Assembly (NCBI GenBank): GCA_963556145.1
Contig: OY744473.1
Location: 682,001-746,000 of the forward strand
Direction of reading: 5' to 3'
Source: Hygrocybe punicea
Taxonomy: Eukaryota; Basidiomycota; Agaricomycetes; Agaricales; Hygrophoraceae
DNA length: 64,000 nt
The position numbers and the translations under genes are program-made. Shown in pieces: positions 33,281 through 44,415 of this stretch. Under the pieces are notes generated by a model. The model was not told the DNA's origin. It did no database searches and saw only the letters and a list, made by a program, of their open reading frames with translations. Numbering within the stretch: position 1 is the first letter of the stretch; the number at the start of each line of letters is the position of its first letter.

Positions 33281-33859
33281 GTACAGGTCTGCCACGTGCT
33301 GTGCAGACATCCATAGAGTCATAGAGTCATAGACTACTTCTTTATATGTCTAAATCTGTATAGTCCCATGCAAAATCTATGCGAGTCTATGCAGCTGGCT
33401 GTCTCACCTGTACCGAGCTGTATAGACTAGTCAATTATCTGTATAGTCCTACATAGTCACATCTAGAATGTAGCCAGAGCACTTATTTTATATTTTATAT
33501 TCTTTCGTTGTCATATAAAAGAAAAGAAAAAATAATTGTATTGATCTACTACTACAAACATATGCTAACCCCGGCTCTGGTTCAGCACGAGTGGGATTTC
33601 GTGAGTCAGTGAATTTGACTGCCTCTGAGTCAGGCGCGACGCGAGAGCGTGACGGCGCCTTGTGCGAGCTTGTAAACGTGTGAGGACCTGCTTTGAAATG
33701 AACACAAAATTTTGGCGGTCGTGATGGTAAAGAACTTACAGGACCATGGCGTGATAAACTGTTCCAGTGTCGGCGTCCAGGACGACAAACAGGCCGTGGG
33801 TGCGAGGCAGAGGGCAAGGTCCGCATAATGTTGCATGTATTGTTCTCGTCCGAGGCCTG
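33281..33859. other. Intergenic, short tandem phrases only
   Basis: ATAGAGTC and GTCTATG phrases recur at 33310-33430. No gene is sup- ported; frames running into the next element are chance. Confidence 0.4.
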
Positions 33860-33867
33860 GGCCAATG

Positions 33868-35176
33868 TAGTGTTGGGGAAGTTCGGTCTCAGACCGACCC
33901 AAACCCGGTTTAGACCGAACCGAAACCGCCGGTTTTGGTTTCGGTTTGGGAAATTTCGGCTGAGACCGAACCGTTCAGTCTCTGGTTTGGAGATTTGGCC
34001 GCAGGCCGAAACGGTTTCAAACTCAGTTTGAACCGCAAACCGACAGTCCAAAGTCGGCTACATGGCTGACTTCGAAAGTCACCCAAAGTCACCAACCCCA
34101 CCAACAACACCCCCGATATACGCCAAACGAAGACGATGGGGCACCCGAGGTCGACAAAACGGGCGGCGGGGTACTCCCTGCCGCCCGCGTATGTTTTTTA
34201 TTTTTATTTATTCGAACTTAACTAACGCATTTACAAATTACAGGTTGATGCACCACGGCCACCACCACCACCACCACCACCACCACCACCACCACGACAA
34301 CGACCACGACAACGGCAACAACAACGGCGACGGTTACAACCACCGTCAACGCCACGCCGGACGCGCCCACAGCAACGCCCACGGCCCACCCCCAGCGCCA
34401 CGCCAAACGCGTTCAAAACGCGCGCCAAACGTACGTGAATGGGGTGGAGTCAACAAGGTGGAAGAGCAGCAGGGGTGGTGCATCCACCCCGCTCCTTCGT
34501 GGTATGTACCTTTATTCATTTTTTCACTGATTTATTCGTCCATTATAGAACGCGGCACCGTACCACCACCACCACGCAACACTAACACCACCGAGGAAGG
34601 CCAACGCGGGGTCAACCCGGCCGTCGTCGTGTGTACAACGCGTATGACGCGTCCGGACACCCTCGCGAAGAGGCTCCTATGCCACCACCACCACGCGTCC
34701 GCCGAAAACAACCAAAGCGGCCCAGCCGTCATCGCGTGCACAACGCGTATGACGCGTGGGGCACCACCACCACCACCACCACCACCATCACGCGTCCACC
34801 GAAAACGGCCAACGCGGTCAACCCACATCGCATGTACAACGCGTGTGACGCGTCGGGACACCCATGGAGAAGCCCGCGTGCGGCTCAATGCCGGCGCAGG
34901 GTGTGCCAGCACCCCAGCACCCCAATCTCACCTCGCAAACAGGCTGGCCACGTCAATTGACGTGCGCAGCACTGTTGCGAGGTCAGAATGGTGCAGGGGC
35001 ACTGAGCACTAGCGGTCCGCGGTTCAGACCGCGTTTGGACCGAAACCGAACCGATGCAAACCGTTTGCATCGGTTTCGGTCTGGTTTGGGGACTTTGGGT
35101 GGAAAACCGGACCATTCAGTTTCCGGTTTGGGCAAAAAGGCCCCAAACCGGACCAAACCAAACTTCCCCAACACTA
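33868..35176 (-). mobile_element. hAT-like non-autonomous element, copy 3 (inverted)
   Basis: It starts TAGTGTTGGGGAAGTTCGGT and ends AACTTCCCCAACACTA. Octamers GGCCAATG (33860-33867) and GGCCCATG (35177-35184) differ at one base. The internal order is reversed relative to copies 1 and 2. ACC runs at about 34255-34295 and 34765-34795 match copy 1's GGT runs. The palindrome ACGTCAATTGACGT lies near 34950. Long frames on both strands are composition artefacts. Confidence 0.85.
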
Positions 35177-35603
35177 GGCCCATGAGAAGGATGTGGAGGC
35201 GATCGAGCAGAGTCTCGAAATCTGATTTGACTTGTGCTAGACATAGAGATTTTTGTTTTCAGAATCAGTATGAATGTGGAGGATAACCAAGCCGATAGTG
35301 TATGTCGAGCGAGACAAAGGTGCAAGACAACAAGAGATCAAGACAGAATCTATACCGCAGGCGAGGGCGGCAGACACGAGTGATTGTCGGTCGATCCCGA
35401 CGACGGCCCAACCATGGAGAAGACCCAGGTGGAAGCTGAGGCGACATAGACAAATAGATATGTTAGCGTATGTATACTTTATACTTTTGAGACCGGCGAC
35501 CACACGGCCGCGGACGAAACGAACGAGGACCGCAATGAATGTGAGGTGAATGTGGTTGTCCGAAGTACCAGAAATCACGATCCCTTCCTCCTGTCAGATC
35601 ATT

Positions 35604-35978
35604 TCAACCGTCAGCCATGTTGAACTCCATCCACAACATGTACATCCCCATATTCGAAATTTGAGTGTGTGCATGAGCGTGTGCCTGCGCCTGCTGCTGC
35701 TGATACTGCGCCCGTTGGTGTTGCGCATACTGTTGCTGGTAAGGTAGTTGCGCTTGCTGTTGGGCCGTATACGCATAGGTCTGCTGCGGCTGCTGGCTAT
35801 ATTGGGGTGGCTGGGGCTGGGGCTGCTGGGGCTGAGGTTGGAGCTGGGGTTGCTGTTGCAGCACAGGTGTCGATATCCCGATGTGATCGTGACTTCCCTG
35901 CCTGCTCGCATGCTGGGAACTCTGCGTGCTCCCCCCAACCGGGACACCACTCTTTCCCCCACTCAGACAGTCGTGCAA
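35604..35978 (-). CDS. Gln-rich protein, possible exon of an uncharacterised gene
   Basis: The frame 35978-35604 encodes 124 residues with long Gln/Pro/Ala-rich stretches (QQPQLQPQPQQPQPQPPQYS, then YQQQYAQHQRAQYQQQQAQA) between ordinary ends. Such Gln tracts occur in fungal transcription regulators, but no DNA-binding domain is visible. It lies between a hAT-like copy and a tandem repeat, so it may be part of a larger broken gene or a CTG-repeat artefact. Confidence 0.3.
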   Translation of the reverse strand: MHDCLSGGKSGVPVGGSTQSSQHASRQGSHDHIGISTPVLQQQPQLQPQPQQPQPQPPQYSQQPQQTYAYTAQQQAQLPYQQQYAQHQRAQYQQQQAQAHAHAHTQISNMGMYMLWMEFNMADG

Positions 35979-36129
35979 TCCGCTAGCAAGCAGGGCCCGT
36001 GAGCGCCATGTTCGCCCGAATGCTGATAATGGTACCGCAATCCGTTCATATTCTTGTACCGTCGCTGACAGTCACCTACGCCGCAAGCAAATGGGCGCAA
36101 CCGGCGTTCCGCGGCACACAGCACACTCC

Positions 36130-36820
36130 CATTCAGGAGGTGGGAGTGTTTCTGAGGAGGGCCTTAGGGTTGCTTGAGGGTGGTTGGGCTAGGGAAGTGC
36201 ACGGAGATGAGGCAGCGGAACCAAAAGTAGCAAAAAAAGACATTACCTCTTTTGGCGGAACGTTCGAGTTTGGGCTCGAACATTCTGCCATGCCAGGCAG
36301 GAGGGGCTCGGGAGGGGGCCGTGGAGTGTTTGGGGATGCGGCTGGGCCAGGGCAGTAAAGGGAGGTGGGTTGGAGGGACCAAAGGAAGAATAAAAAGACG
36401 ATTACCTTTTTTGGTGCAATGTCCGAGTTCGAGTTCGAGTTCGAACGTTGCGCCATGGCAGGGCAAGAGGGGGGCCGTGGGGTCATTTGGGGATGTAGTT
36501 GGGCCAGGGGAGTGGAGGGAGGGAGTTAGATAGATAAATTAACAAAAGAAAAAAAATTACTTGTTTGGGGCAAACATTTGAATTTAGGCTCGAACAGGAG
36601 GTGGGAGAAGCTCAGAGGAGGGCCATGGAGTCGTTTGGGGATGTGGTTGGGCTGGGACAGCGAAAGCAAGTGTGTCAAATTAACAAAAGAAAAGAAATTA
36701 CCTATTTTGGCGGAAAGTTCGAGTTTGGACTCGAACGTTCTGCACCTGGACATGGGAGGGGCTCGGAGGAGGGCTGTGGGGTCTTTTGTGAACGAGGTTG
36801 AGCTGGGGTAGCGCAGCAAC
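36130..36820. repeat. Tandem repeat of about 155 bp, four to five copies
   Basis: Units starting near 36155, 36310, 36468, 36615 and 36767 share GGAGGGCC...TTTGGGGATG, then GTTGGGCCAGGGCAG. Each ends in AAATTACC followed by TTTTGGCGGAA and a GTTCGAGTTTGGACTCGAAC-like palindrome. Frames on both strands repeat the same peptides and are not counted as genes. Confidence 0.75.
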
Positions 36821-36879
36821 ACCCTCCTGTTGTGATATCTTTATCGGGGTGAGTTCTTGTAAAATAGAATAGTAAATGA

Positions 36880-37297
36880 TAAAAAATAACATACCTCAGC
36901 TAGAATCCTGGTCCTATTGTTCACTCCATCTTGCTCGTTGTCCTCGCCGTTGCCATGTGTCTGGCCTCTCGCGCTGCTGGCTGGCTAGGGAGATGATGGC
37001 AGGGAATGAACCGTACCAAACAGGGACAAATGTTGGACTTAGAAGAATTTCACAAAGTTGACGGTTATTAACATTTTGAGGCTATATTGTAGTATATATG
37101 AAGTATCTAGCAACTGTGTGTAGGACTGGGCAGGACAGTACCTGTGTAGAAGGAGAGGTTGTCTATCCTCTGCTACATAGAGTGACAGGCATTCTATCCA
37201 GATCTATACAACACTATACAAATCGGGGTTGTCTATAAGCATCTATGGATTACTATGGTTTTGACAGGTATCTATATCACTCTATACCAAAACGACT
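36880..37297. other. Intergenic, nothing recognised
   Basis: No gene. CTATA-rich phrases resemble those beside repeat copy A. Confidence 0.4.
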
Positions 37298-37585
37298 GTT
37301 TTGCTGATGTTGATTCATCTTAGGCTGCAAGTATTCTATCTGAACTATACAGTACTTTGCTGTAAATACAGTAAAAGTAGTGAAACAAAAGGCTTGATGT
37401 TATTGAAAAGGTATAAGTCTCATTTGCCTTCATACCTTCAGATGAATTTGGGCACAAGTATTGTAGTTTATGTCTGAATACTGTTACAATACCATGTTGA
37501 ATGTTATGGTAATGATATTTAGTATACTTGTCAAGTACTTTCAAGATACTGTGTGACATGGTATGCTACTGCGCACCCTGTGTCT
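37298..37585 (-). repeat. Repeat family R, copy B (uninterrupted)
   Basis: This is the inverted partner of 32720-33280 with the hairpin missing: TTTTGCTGATGTTGATTCATC reads straight through the point where copy A holds it. Confidence 0.8.
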
Positions 37586-37902
37586 ACGTAGTTTCTACAA
37601 TTAATTTGTATCAGCAGCTGGCATGAGAGTGTCAGCAATTATGAATTGCTTCCTGACCATCATTACAGTGGTGTACAAACAAGTGGTGCCTGTCCCCACT
37701 AGTGAGTAATAGGACTCCTTCCTGTTGTACCTAACATTGGCCGTTGACATGCATGGATAGGTTCTAGACAGAGTGACTTGGGTCCTAAATGCCATAGCGC
37801 GTCGGACTGTAAACGGCATGCTTACACACAGGCTGATCAGTGTTGCTTTCGATTTATGTCTAGGAACCATCCTAAAAGCTACGGATTTACTTCCATTGAT
37901 AA
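37586..37902. other. Intergenic, nothing recognised
   Basis: No supported coding frame. This is the boundary between the repeat-rich part and the gene-rich part. Confidence 0.4.
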
Positions 37903-38688
37903 TTAGATAAGTACATGTTTTATCTTGGTCTTTGGATGTCTTTTGCCGGGGTTGAGCCTCTCTATCGCCCAAATTTCCTTCACAATGGTTTTGGCATCGT
38001 CACCTGCTTCCTCCATCTTCTTCGCGAAGTAAGCGTTCGTCGGGTGCTTGAGCGACGAGTTGCGGTAATCGGAAAACAGTTTGGTCGCTGCGTGGTATCC
38101 TTCAGTTGCTTTCTTGTGTAGGGCCACGGTAAGGGCTTGCAACTCTGCCGCGGCACGGGCAGCGTCCTGTAGGGGCTGCGTGTTATCATCTCGTGGTTTG
38201 CGCGACTTCCTGTCCACTTTTCTGAATGCTTCACGTGCTGCCCTGAGTAAGTTGACATTCCTCTTTTTCAACGCATCCCTGGAGGCAACGAAAACGACCC
38301 TTGCCTTGTCCATCACCTCCCTGAAGTCAAGATCGTCCCCAAGACCCGGTTCAGCTATCAACCGGTTGCAGTAACCCTGGTAGATTTCAATTGGACTCTT
38401 TTTCTCGGCATCAGCGTGTGGCATGCCGGCATCGTATGGTTGGGCCGGTGGCTCCGCTGTCTGCTCTGGCGGCGCAGTGAAATGAAGACGGTACCATGCA
38501 TCAAACTCCAGCAGCAGCAGCTCCTTCTCTGACGCCGGCGACGTAGATGCTTTCAACCCGTCCGCTCTCGGCGCACCGTGCCTGTATGGGTGCTTCGGTG
38601 TATGCCTTTGCGGCTGGTCCCGTCCCGCTTGGGTGTATGGCACAAGCCAGAGGGCGAGGACGGACACCAAGAATGTGTGTAGGTGCAT
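37903..38688 (-). CDS. Secreted protein, single exon, unknown function
   Basis: 261 residues from ATG 38688 to TAG/TAA at 37903. The N-terminus MHLHTFLVSVLALWLVPYTQ is a clear signal peptide with cleavage likely near TQA-G. The mature part is basic and Pro/His-rich for 30 residues (QPQRHTPKHPYRHGAPR), then mostly helical and charged (REVMDKARVVFVASRDALKK, LLRAAREAFRKVDRKSRKPR). It has only one Cys, so it is not a disulphide-rich effector or hydrophobin. No enzyme motif is present. A small secreted protein at the edge of a transposon block is a common setting for lineage-specific effectors, but that role is inference. Confidence 0.75.
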   Translation of the reverse strand: MHLHTFLVSVLALWLVPYTQAGRDQPQRHTPKHPYRHGAPRADGLKASTSPASEKELLLLEFDAWYRLHFTAPPEQTAEPPAQPYDAGMPHADAEKKSPIEIYQGYCNRLIAEPGLGDDLDFREVMDKARVVFVASRDALKKRNVNLLRAAREAFRKVDRKSRKPRDDNTQPLQDAARAAAELQALTVALHKKATEGYHAATKLFSDYRNSSLKHPTNAYFAKKMEEAGDDAKTIVKEIWAIERLNPGKRHPKTKIKHVLI

Positions 38689-38689
38689 A

Positions 38690-39970
38690 ATGAAAATAGA
38701 CGGCAGCTTCTAAATGACCCAATGAGTCAAATGCCCGCCATTCTTCAAGTGATACGAGAACCCACAGATACAACGCGAAGTGGATATTGGGAAATTTAAA
38801 GATGACGACCAGCGGTTGGGAATTGGGAGTGTTTCTACAAGACATGATGAGTATTTGGCACTACCAGGCGTGCAGAACAACCCACACCTGGCTGAGGACC
38901 GACCTGCGGTTCAGAAGGTTAATTGAGAGCTCTGCTGGAGATTTATCATTCGTTCGAGACCAAAGTTTATTAGGATTCTGTTCCGCCTTCCAGATCACAC
39001 AGCCTTCGCAGCGACAAATATCCCATGTTTTTCACATTTCCTTGGTTTCACCATCACTGGTAATTCAAATCTCAGGCTGGGTACTGCCAGTGTATGTGGC
39101 CAGTGACTCTAGCTTTTCTACTGCCAGTGTGTTCTATTGATGGTAATCTACAGCCCCGTTTTCTCAGGTAGTACGTATACTCAACTCAACTCTTATTGTG
39201 CACCTCAATACTACAATGTCATGTTCCCAATCCCTCAACAGAACCCAGGGTATCTATGTCTAGCCTCGTGACCAGGCTCTCTTCTAAACCGGTAAACCTC
39301 CCTACCCGCTACAACGTCGTCGTATCCTGACCTCTGTTTTTCCTTAACGCTCCTTTGATGCTTGCCCGACTGGCGGAAAGAGCAAGAGCGACTAAACAAG
39401 AACCACACAGGTGCAGCCTGCATAGATTCACGCCTGCAACGACTTCGTGTTCACCGATTTCGACGACGACTGCCGGCTGGCATCGTTTTGATTTTTCCCA
39501 CTTTAGATATTAACCCAATCAGTCGGAAGTTCATTCTCAACGGACGACCATTCACAATGTCCAAGGTTTTCCTTTATTTGGCTATGGTAAAGAAATTCGA
39601 CGTTCCCATTATTCTTCGAAGAGTTTCATCGCTGCGACTTCACAGGCAATCCTTTTTTGTGTGCTGGTAACTTACTACTGTGAGAGTCTTCGTTTGGCGT
39701 GCTCTCCATTCCAAATAGCCAGGTTGCCGTCAAACGTTCCGTGGTCTCCTTTCGGCCTGACCACCTTCGAACAAGGACGGGTTCTCAATGGGCTTGTACA
39801 TGAGCCGAGGATTATGGCCTATATTCGCGAGCATCCCAACATCGTTTGTTTTGGTGACGGGCCAGTAAAGGTTGTTGTTCCAATACTAGTTGTCGAGCTC
39901 GCTGTCGACAATACAGCTTCCTTCTTTCAAGTTGAATTAGAGACCCTCAAGTTCCGGCCACAGGAAGCCT
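38690..39970. other. Intergenic or degraded coding sequence
   Basis: Open frames at 39362-39670 and 39661-39981 (plus) contain ordinary-looking protein sequence (MSKVFLYLAMVKKFDVP; GLVHEPRIMAYIREHP). They may be exons of the ankyrin-like relic that follows, but I cannot join them in frame. Confidence 0.3.
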
Positions 39971-39978
39971 GCTGTATT

Positions 39979-40556
39979 TGATGAAGACATGCCAGTGCGT
40001 TCGGTGCCAGATGTCGATCTAGAAGTTCATTCTGGCTGAACATGTCGCAGATCGACCTAAGATCGTACTTGCAACAAATAGCCGAGACCACAGCCTTCTG
40101 CACATGGCCACGGAATGCGGACAAGTCGATCTGCATCTGCTGATTGACGAGTTTGGCATGGACATTAATACTCCTATGGCCAATCCTTTTGGAACGACAC
40201 CTCTTTGATGCAGCACAAAAGGCGAGGCTTGTTCTCACCCACGTAAGGCCTGTCCGATGCGAAGAATTGTCCAAGCTGAGTCGTTCATCGAAATGATTGA
40301 ATGAACAAACTTGGTCTCATTACAGGGCTGGGCTCGCACAAGCATAACGGGGTTTGATGGTGTCGATTCCTGCGAGTTGCGCTTCGCCGATTTGGCCCAA
40401 CTCACGTCTGGTTGTCCGTTTCCTGCACGAGGAGCTCCATGCTCAATTGTCAATTGGAAGAGCCAACTGGTATGTCCCCCTTTTCACATTGCAGCGTGCC
40501 TGGGGTACCACGAGATGGTCTTGCGACTCCTAGACCTACGGCATGGATCTAAATAG
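39979..40556 (+). pseudogene. Ankyrin-repeat-like relic
   Basis: Around 40040-40210 the plus strand reads RDHSLLHMATECGQVDLHLL and then MANPFGTTPL, the pattern of ankyrin repeats (LLHMA...G..DL...L). After TTPL a one-base frame change gives LFDAAQKARLVLTH, which continues the repeat. Near 40490-40550 another piece, FHIAACLGYHEMVLRLLDL, fits the same repeat. The frame change and stops indicate a pseudogene unless an unrecognised intron is present. Confidence 0.45.
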
Positions 40557-40559
40557 CGC

Positions 40560-41175
40560 GTGCTTGAGGTGTGGGCGAGTCGTGCTTGATCAGGCATGCT
40601 GTTGCGACTGTGCCAACTACAATTGCGGCGCTTCGGCTGAAAACTCAGCTCTTCCAACTCGTGGTACACAAAGTGTTGATATTCTTTTGCGCTGATGAAA
40701 CCATTCTATAAGAGACTTTATCTTTATTCAAGGACTAGACTCGACGAGAGCGGCGCGCATACAACACGACGTCCTCCAGATGTAAAACTTGAAGCAAGCA
40801 ACTCGAATTTATGAGCTGCCTGAGGGTGCCTGGTGCTGGACGTCCCGCACCAATTGTAGATTTCGAGGTATTGGTCGAGGAGATAAAATGGGACACGATA
40901 AATTGTTCCAGGGACTCCAGTCAAGTCCCGTGTATTGATGTTTTACATGCAAGATGTCTTTCATTTCGTCGCGAAGGATTCGGATCAAGAGATATACACG
41001 TACACCATATGGACATGTACCTTGGACAGTCAAGCTACATTTGTTGGAGCTACATCGAAAATGAGGGAATGCCAATATTAAACTGTACAACCAGGGTATC
41101 AGTGTATGAAAAGCTAGCCACGTAGAAACAAAAGCAGGAAAGGAGACATAGACGCGATGCAATCGCAGTGACTCA
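40560..41175. other. Intergenic, nothing recognised
   Basis: A 104-residue plus frame (40811-41125) has no family features. About 60 bp next to 41175 resembles the 3' flank of the paralogue ending at 46681. Confidence 0.35.
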
Positions 41176-42107
41176 TCATGATGGTATTATCCTCCGCCCC
41201 ATCAGATTCTGAAGCCGATCTTGCAGAGGTATAACAAGGTACCGAATGAAGACGAGAACCCCAACGACGACGTAAGCTGCGATGCGCACTGCGAGGGGCT
41301 GCGTGCCTTGTAACTGGCAGAGAAAGCCGATTGGAAAACAGATGAATCCAAGAGCGATTGTTGAGCTGGCGAGGTACCCTGCGCTCTTGTGCTCCTCGAT
41401 GGAGCGGCTGTATTTCTCGAGTGACGTCTTTCTGAACAGCTTGTCACCAGCGAGGTTTCCTTCTTCCAGCCTCAACGAGCGTCTTTCGATAGGACGCAGA
41501 GAGTTCTGTCTGGCCAATTTCTTTGCTAATGGCGACAAACGCAGATGCGTGATCTCATCCAACTCCTTTTCATCCAGTCCCCGGATGAAGGACTTTGCGC
41601 CAAAGTGATTGGCATCCAAATAGTACGCGGATGTCAACGCGTAAAATGCACCAAAAACGTTCAAGAGAATGCCGATGGAGAAGGATGCAATTGTTGCAGT
41701 ATAGAGTTCGAGCCCTCCCCTTGGCGGTAGTGAACTTGAAGACGAGAGTATTTGACTTTGGACGATAGCCAGAACAATAGCCTATATAATGATTTAGAGC
41801 TTAAAAAGCAATGTGGAGGTGAGTGAAGACCAACAGCGATGGCTTGTACATTCAAAGCCTTTGTTTGCCACTTTATCTCGTCTTCAACCACAACGTCAGT
41901 TGGACGTGTAAGGGATATGAGGGCACTCAAATCCCTCACATCCTCCCCAACATGGGTCGTGTACTGTGGGCGGCGAACAGTGACATCTGAAAATAGGCCC
42001 TCGCGATTCAGGGTATTATTGTCAACTCTACAATGCAGATTCTCACCCATGCGATTGGAGACGGCAAGGTCAGGGGACGGGCGTTTCTCTATGTTGGCGG
42101 GGGACAT
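41176..42107 (-). CDS. Multi-pass membrane protein, family M, copy 1
   Basis: Three exons, 42107-42047, 41986-41835 and 41781-41176, give 272 residues with consistent phases (donors GTGAGA and GTTGGT). The start reads MSPANIEKRPSPDLAVSNRM. A soluble part, VTVRRPQYTTHVGEDVRDLS, is followed by the helical AIVLAIIQSQIL. The first membrane span is SIGILLNVFGAFYALTSAYY. A basic loop of about 80 residues (LARQNSLRPIERRSLRLEEG) precedes two more spans (STIALGFICFPIGFLCQL and VRIAAYVVVGVLVFIRYLVI). It is nearly identical to the gene at 45750-46681, which lies head-to-head with it, and more distantly related to 43032-44197. This fungal family has no known function that I can name. Confidence 0.8.
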
Positions 42108-43031
42108 CTAGCCTGAGAAGTTTGTTCCTGGCTTTTTATTTGTCTGACAGTCCAACACAGGGACCTTCCGTCATGTTGGAATCAGTTGGCCGCATGAGGT
42201 TCATTTTATGCCTGTCGCCTCACACGGAACTTCATAACATTAATATTATAGCCTTCCCGAAACCATATACCATACATATATCGGTGCGAGCGGCACGTTG
42301 GCGCTGGATGGCACAGATGAATTCACGACACGTGTGGGTGACCGGAAAGCAATTGCAAGTAGAACAAGTCGCCAGTGGATGGCAGCTGCCTCTCTGTCGA
42401 CGTTTACCCTCGTATCAAAGAGCCTGATCGTGAGGCTAACTTGCAACTGATCACTCCAGATTGCCATACGGTCCATACCTGGCCCCGTCACTCTTTAAGG
42501 ATATTTGACGAATTAGGCACTCGACGGGTCCTCGTGAACTAGGAACTTTCGTTCTCGCTGTGAAATGCTGATCCTACCAGTATGTCTATATGCTTCACAG
42601 GATCAGTGTCAACAGAACAGGAATAGTAGGGCGTCTTTTCGGATGTTGACTGGCACGGCCCAGTCGTTCAACTTGAAGTTGAAGAGACAGAAAGCCATTA
42701 CAGCCTTTTTTGGTGGTCGGTAAAATGACGGGCCATGACGGCACTCTCGAACGCTCGTTGCTAATATAGTATAGTGGCACAGGTAAAATATCGACGGCGA
42801 GGCACCACTGACCCACATATGGATCCACATATAACCTCGTTTGTATCTGTGACCACTTGTGGACAAGGGTATTATTGTAAGCCGAAAAGCACGGTAAGTG
42901 TCCAGCCCTTCTGTCATTAGTAGACGCTCGTCGGGAACCTTTTAGCCATATATCGCACATAATGCAGAGTCGGGCCCCAAGTCAATAGCACTCGTCCTTC
43001 CCGTCCTCTCACTTACCTTTATCCGTGGCTA
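42108..43031. other. Shared upstream region of inverted duplication, no gene seen
   Basis: 42110-42330 resembles the reverse complement of 45485-45745, the upstream region of the paralogue (for example AGCGGCACGTTGGCGCTGG). The 121-residue minus frame at 42595-42960 has no family features and is not called. Confidence 0.45.
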
Positions 43032-44197
43032 ATGTCGGCTCCTGATATCTCCATGGTATTCCTGTGTGAGTGTTAGGTTGTTGCACCAATAGCAGATACT
43101 GATCAGATGAAACAGCACCTGAGTCGCCTCGGAGCGCATTGACAGAGCTCGAAAATGTCATGACAAGTGCCGGTATTGACTATGTTCTTGCGACAACTAC
43201 ACGGATGCTGATCCGATGGAATAGCAGCTGGTGGGAGTACTGGTCAAGTGGAAAAGCAACCTGAAGACAGCACGGCATGTAGTGAGTGTGACGTTGCGAG
43301 AACCCCACGGACACTGATCAGATGGATCAGCACCTACCAATGAAGGAAGGTCTAGTCAAACGGGAAAGCAGGCTGAAGGGCCTAAGAAAACGGGCCGTGA
43401 GTGTTATGTTGTTGCTAAAAAAACTGACATTGATGTGATGGGCAGCCTATTGGATGAACGAAGGAAACCAGCTGAAGGACTTAGAACGGCTAACTAAGCT
43501 CCGCTCCTTGATTCACGAGAATGATTTGAAAGAAGAGGTAAAGGGGCAAATCTATGCTTTGAACAAACAAGCCAATGCGGTATGTAGCTTTTTGCATTGG
43601 ATGAGGATATGAATTAGTGACCTTGTTGGTTGGTGGCAGGCCATCTTCCTTGGTGCTATCCAAGCGCAGCTGCTGGACCTTAAGTCTGATCCCCAAACTC
43701 GTTTGAAGATGGCGACGAACACCTTTTTTCTTCTTGGAATCCTTCTCAATGTGATCGGAGCGTATGTCGCGCTGACAGCCGGGTCCTTCCTTCAAACCGA
43801 ACTTAACAAAGTCCAAGTGGAGCTCAATGTATGGGAGAAGGAGAAGCCACAACATATCAATGTATTGTCGGTATTTGCGAAGAGGTTCATCGACTGGAAT
43901 CGCCCCGACCCCAAAGAGCGGCTGAACAGGGAATACAGCAACATACCGTTCGAACAACGATGCCAGTCTATACGTAGATTTCAGTATGCTGGCCGACTGG
44001 CCTACGCCACGATATCTCTAGGGTTCTTCACATGCCCAGCCGCTCTCGGATGTCTTGCGTTTGACGGTGGACCTCTCGTGATGAAGATTGTAGCTCCTGC
44101 TGTTGTCGGTTGTCTGATCTTGCTTGCTGGTGCCTGTTCCATTATATACCGAGGCAATACCGATTCCATGTGGCCACATAGTCTTGCCCCCTCATAA
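43032..44197 (+). CDS. Multi-pass membrane protein, family M, with repeated phase-1 mini-exons
   Basis: Six exons, 43032-43065, 43116-43166, 43225-43281, 43331-43396, 43446-43579 and 43640-44197, total 900 nt (299 residues) with every phase fitting. Exons 1-4 all end in phase 1. The introns after exons 1, 3 and 4 start GTGAGTGT and end with ACTGAT..GATGG-like sequence, so exon-intron units look duplicated. The encoded part is a Ser/Thr/Gly/Gln-rich linker (GGSTGQVEKQPEDSTAC, TNEGRSSQTGKQAEGPKK). The rest matches family M: NKQANA then AIFLGAIQAQLL, span NTFFLLGILLNVIGAYVALT, a charged loop, then spans LAYATISLGFFTCPAALGCL and VAPAVVGCLILLAGACSII. It lies between the two inverted paralogues. 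Confidence 0.85.
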
Positions 44198-44415
44198 ATT
44201 TATTTTTATTTTTTACACCAGATCTCGTAGTGCTGGTCACTACATGCCTATACTAGACCTACCACTACATCAGTCAGGACGGAAGTTTAGCCACTACCGA
44301 GAGAAATGGGTCTTCCGAATGTTACTGATAGCAGCCCTTCAGGTGAACATATGGCACAAGACCCAAGCACAACGGCCAACTGTAGTTGGAAAAGGGGACG
44401 GCGATTAATCCAGCG

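Noticed and set aside
33488..34051. 187-residue minus frame
   Set aside because: Half of it lies in the hAT-like terminus and the peptide matches frames at the other copies' ends.
34062..35012. 316-residue frame with poly-His
   Set aside because: Starts outside and ends inside hAT-like copy 3 and is made of CAC repeats. It has no domain.
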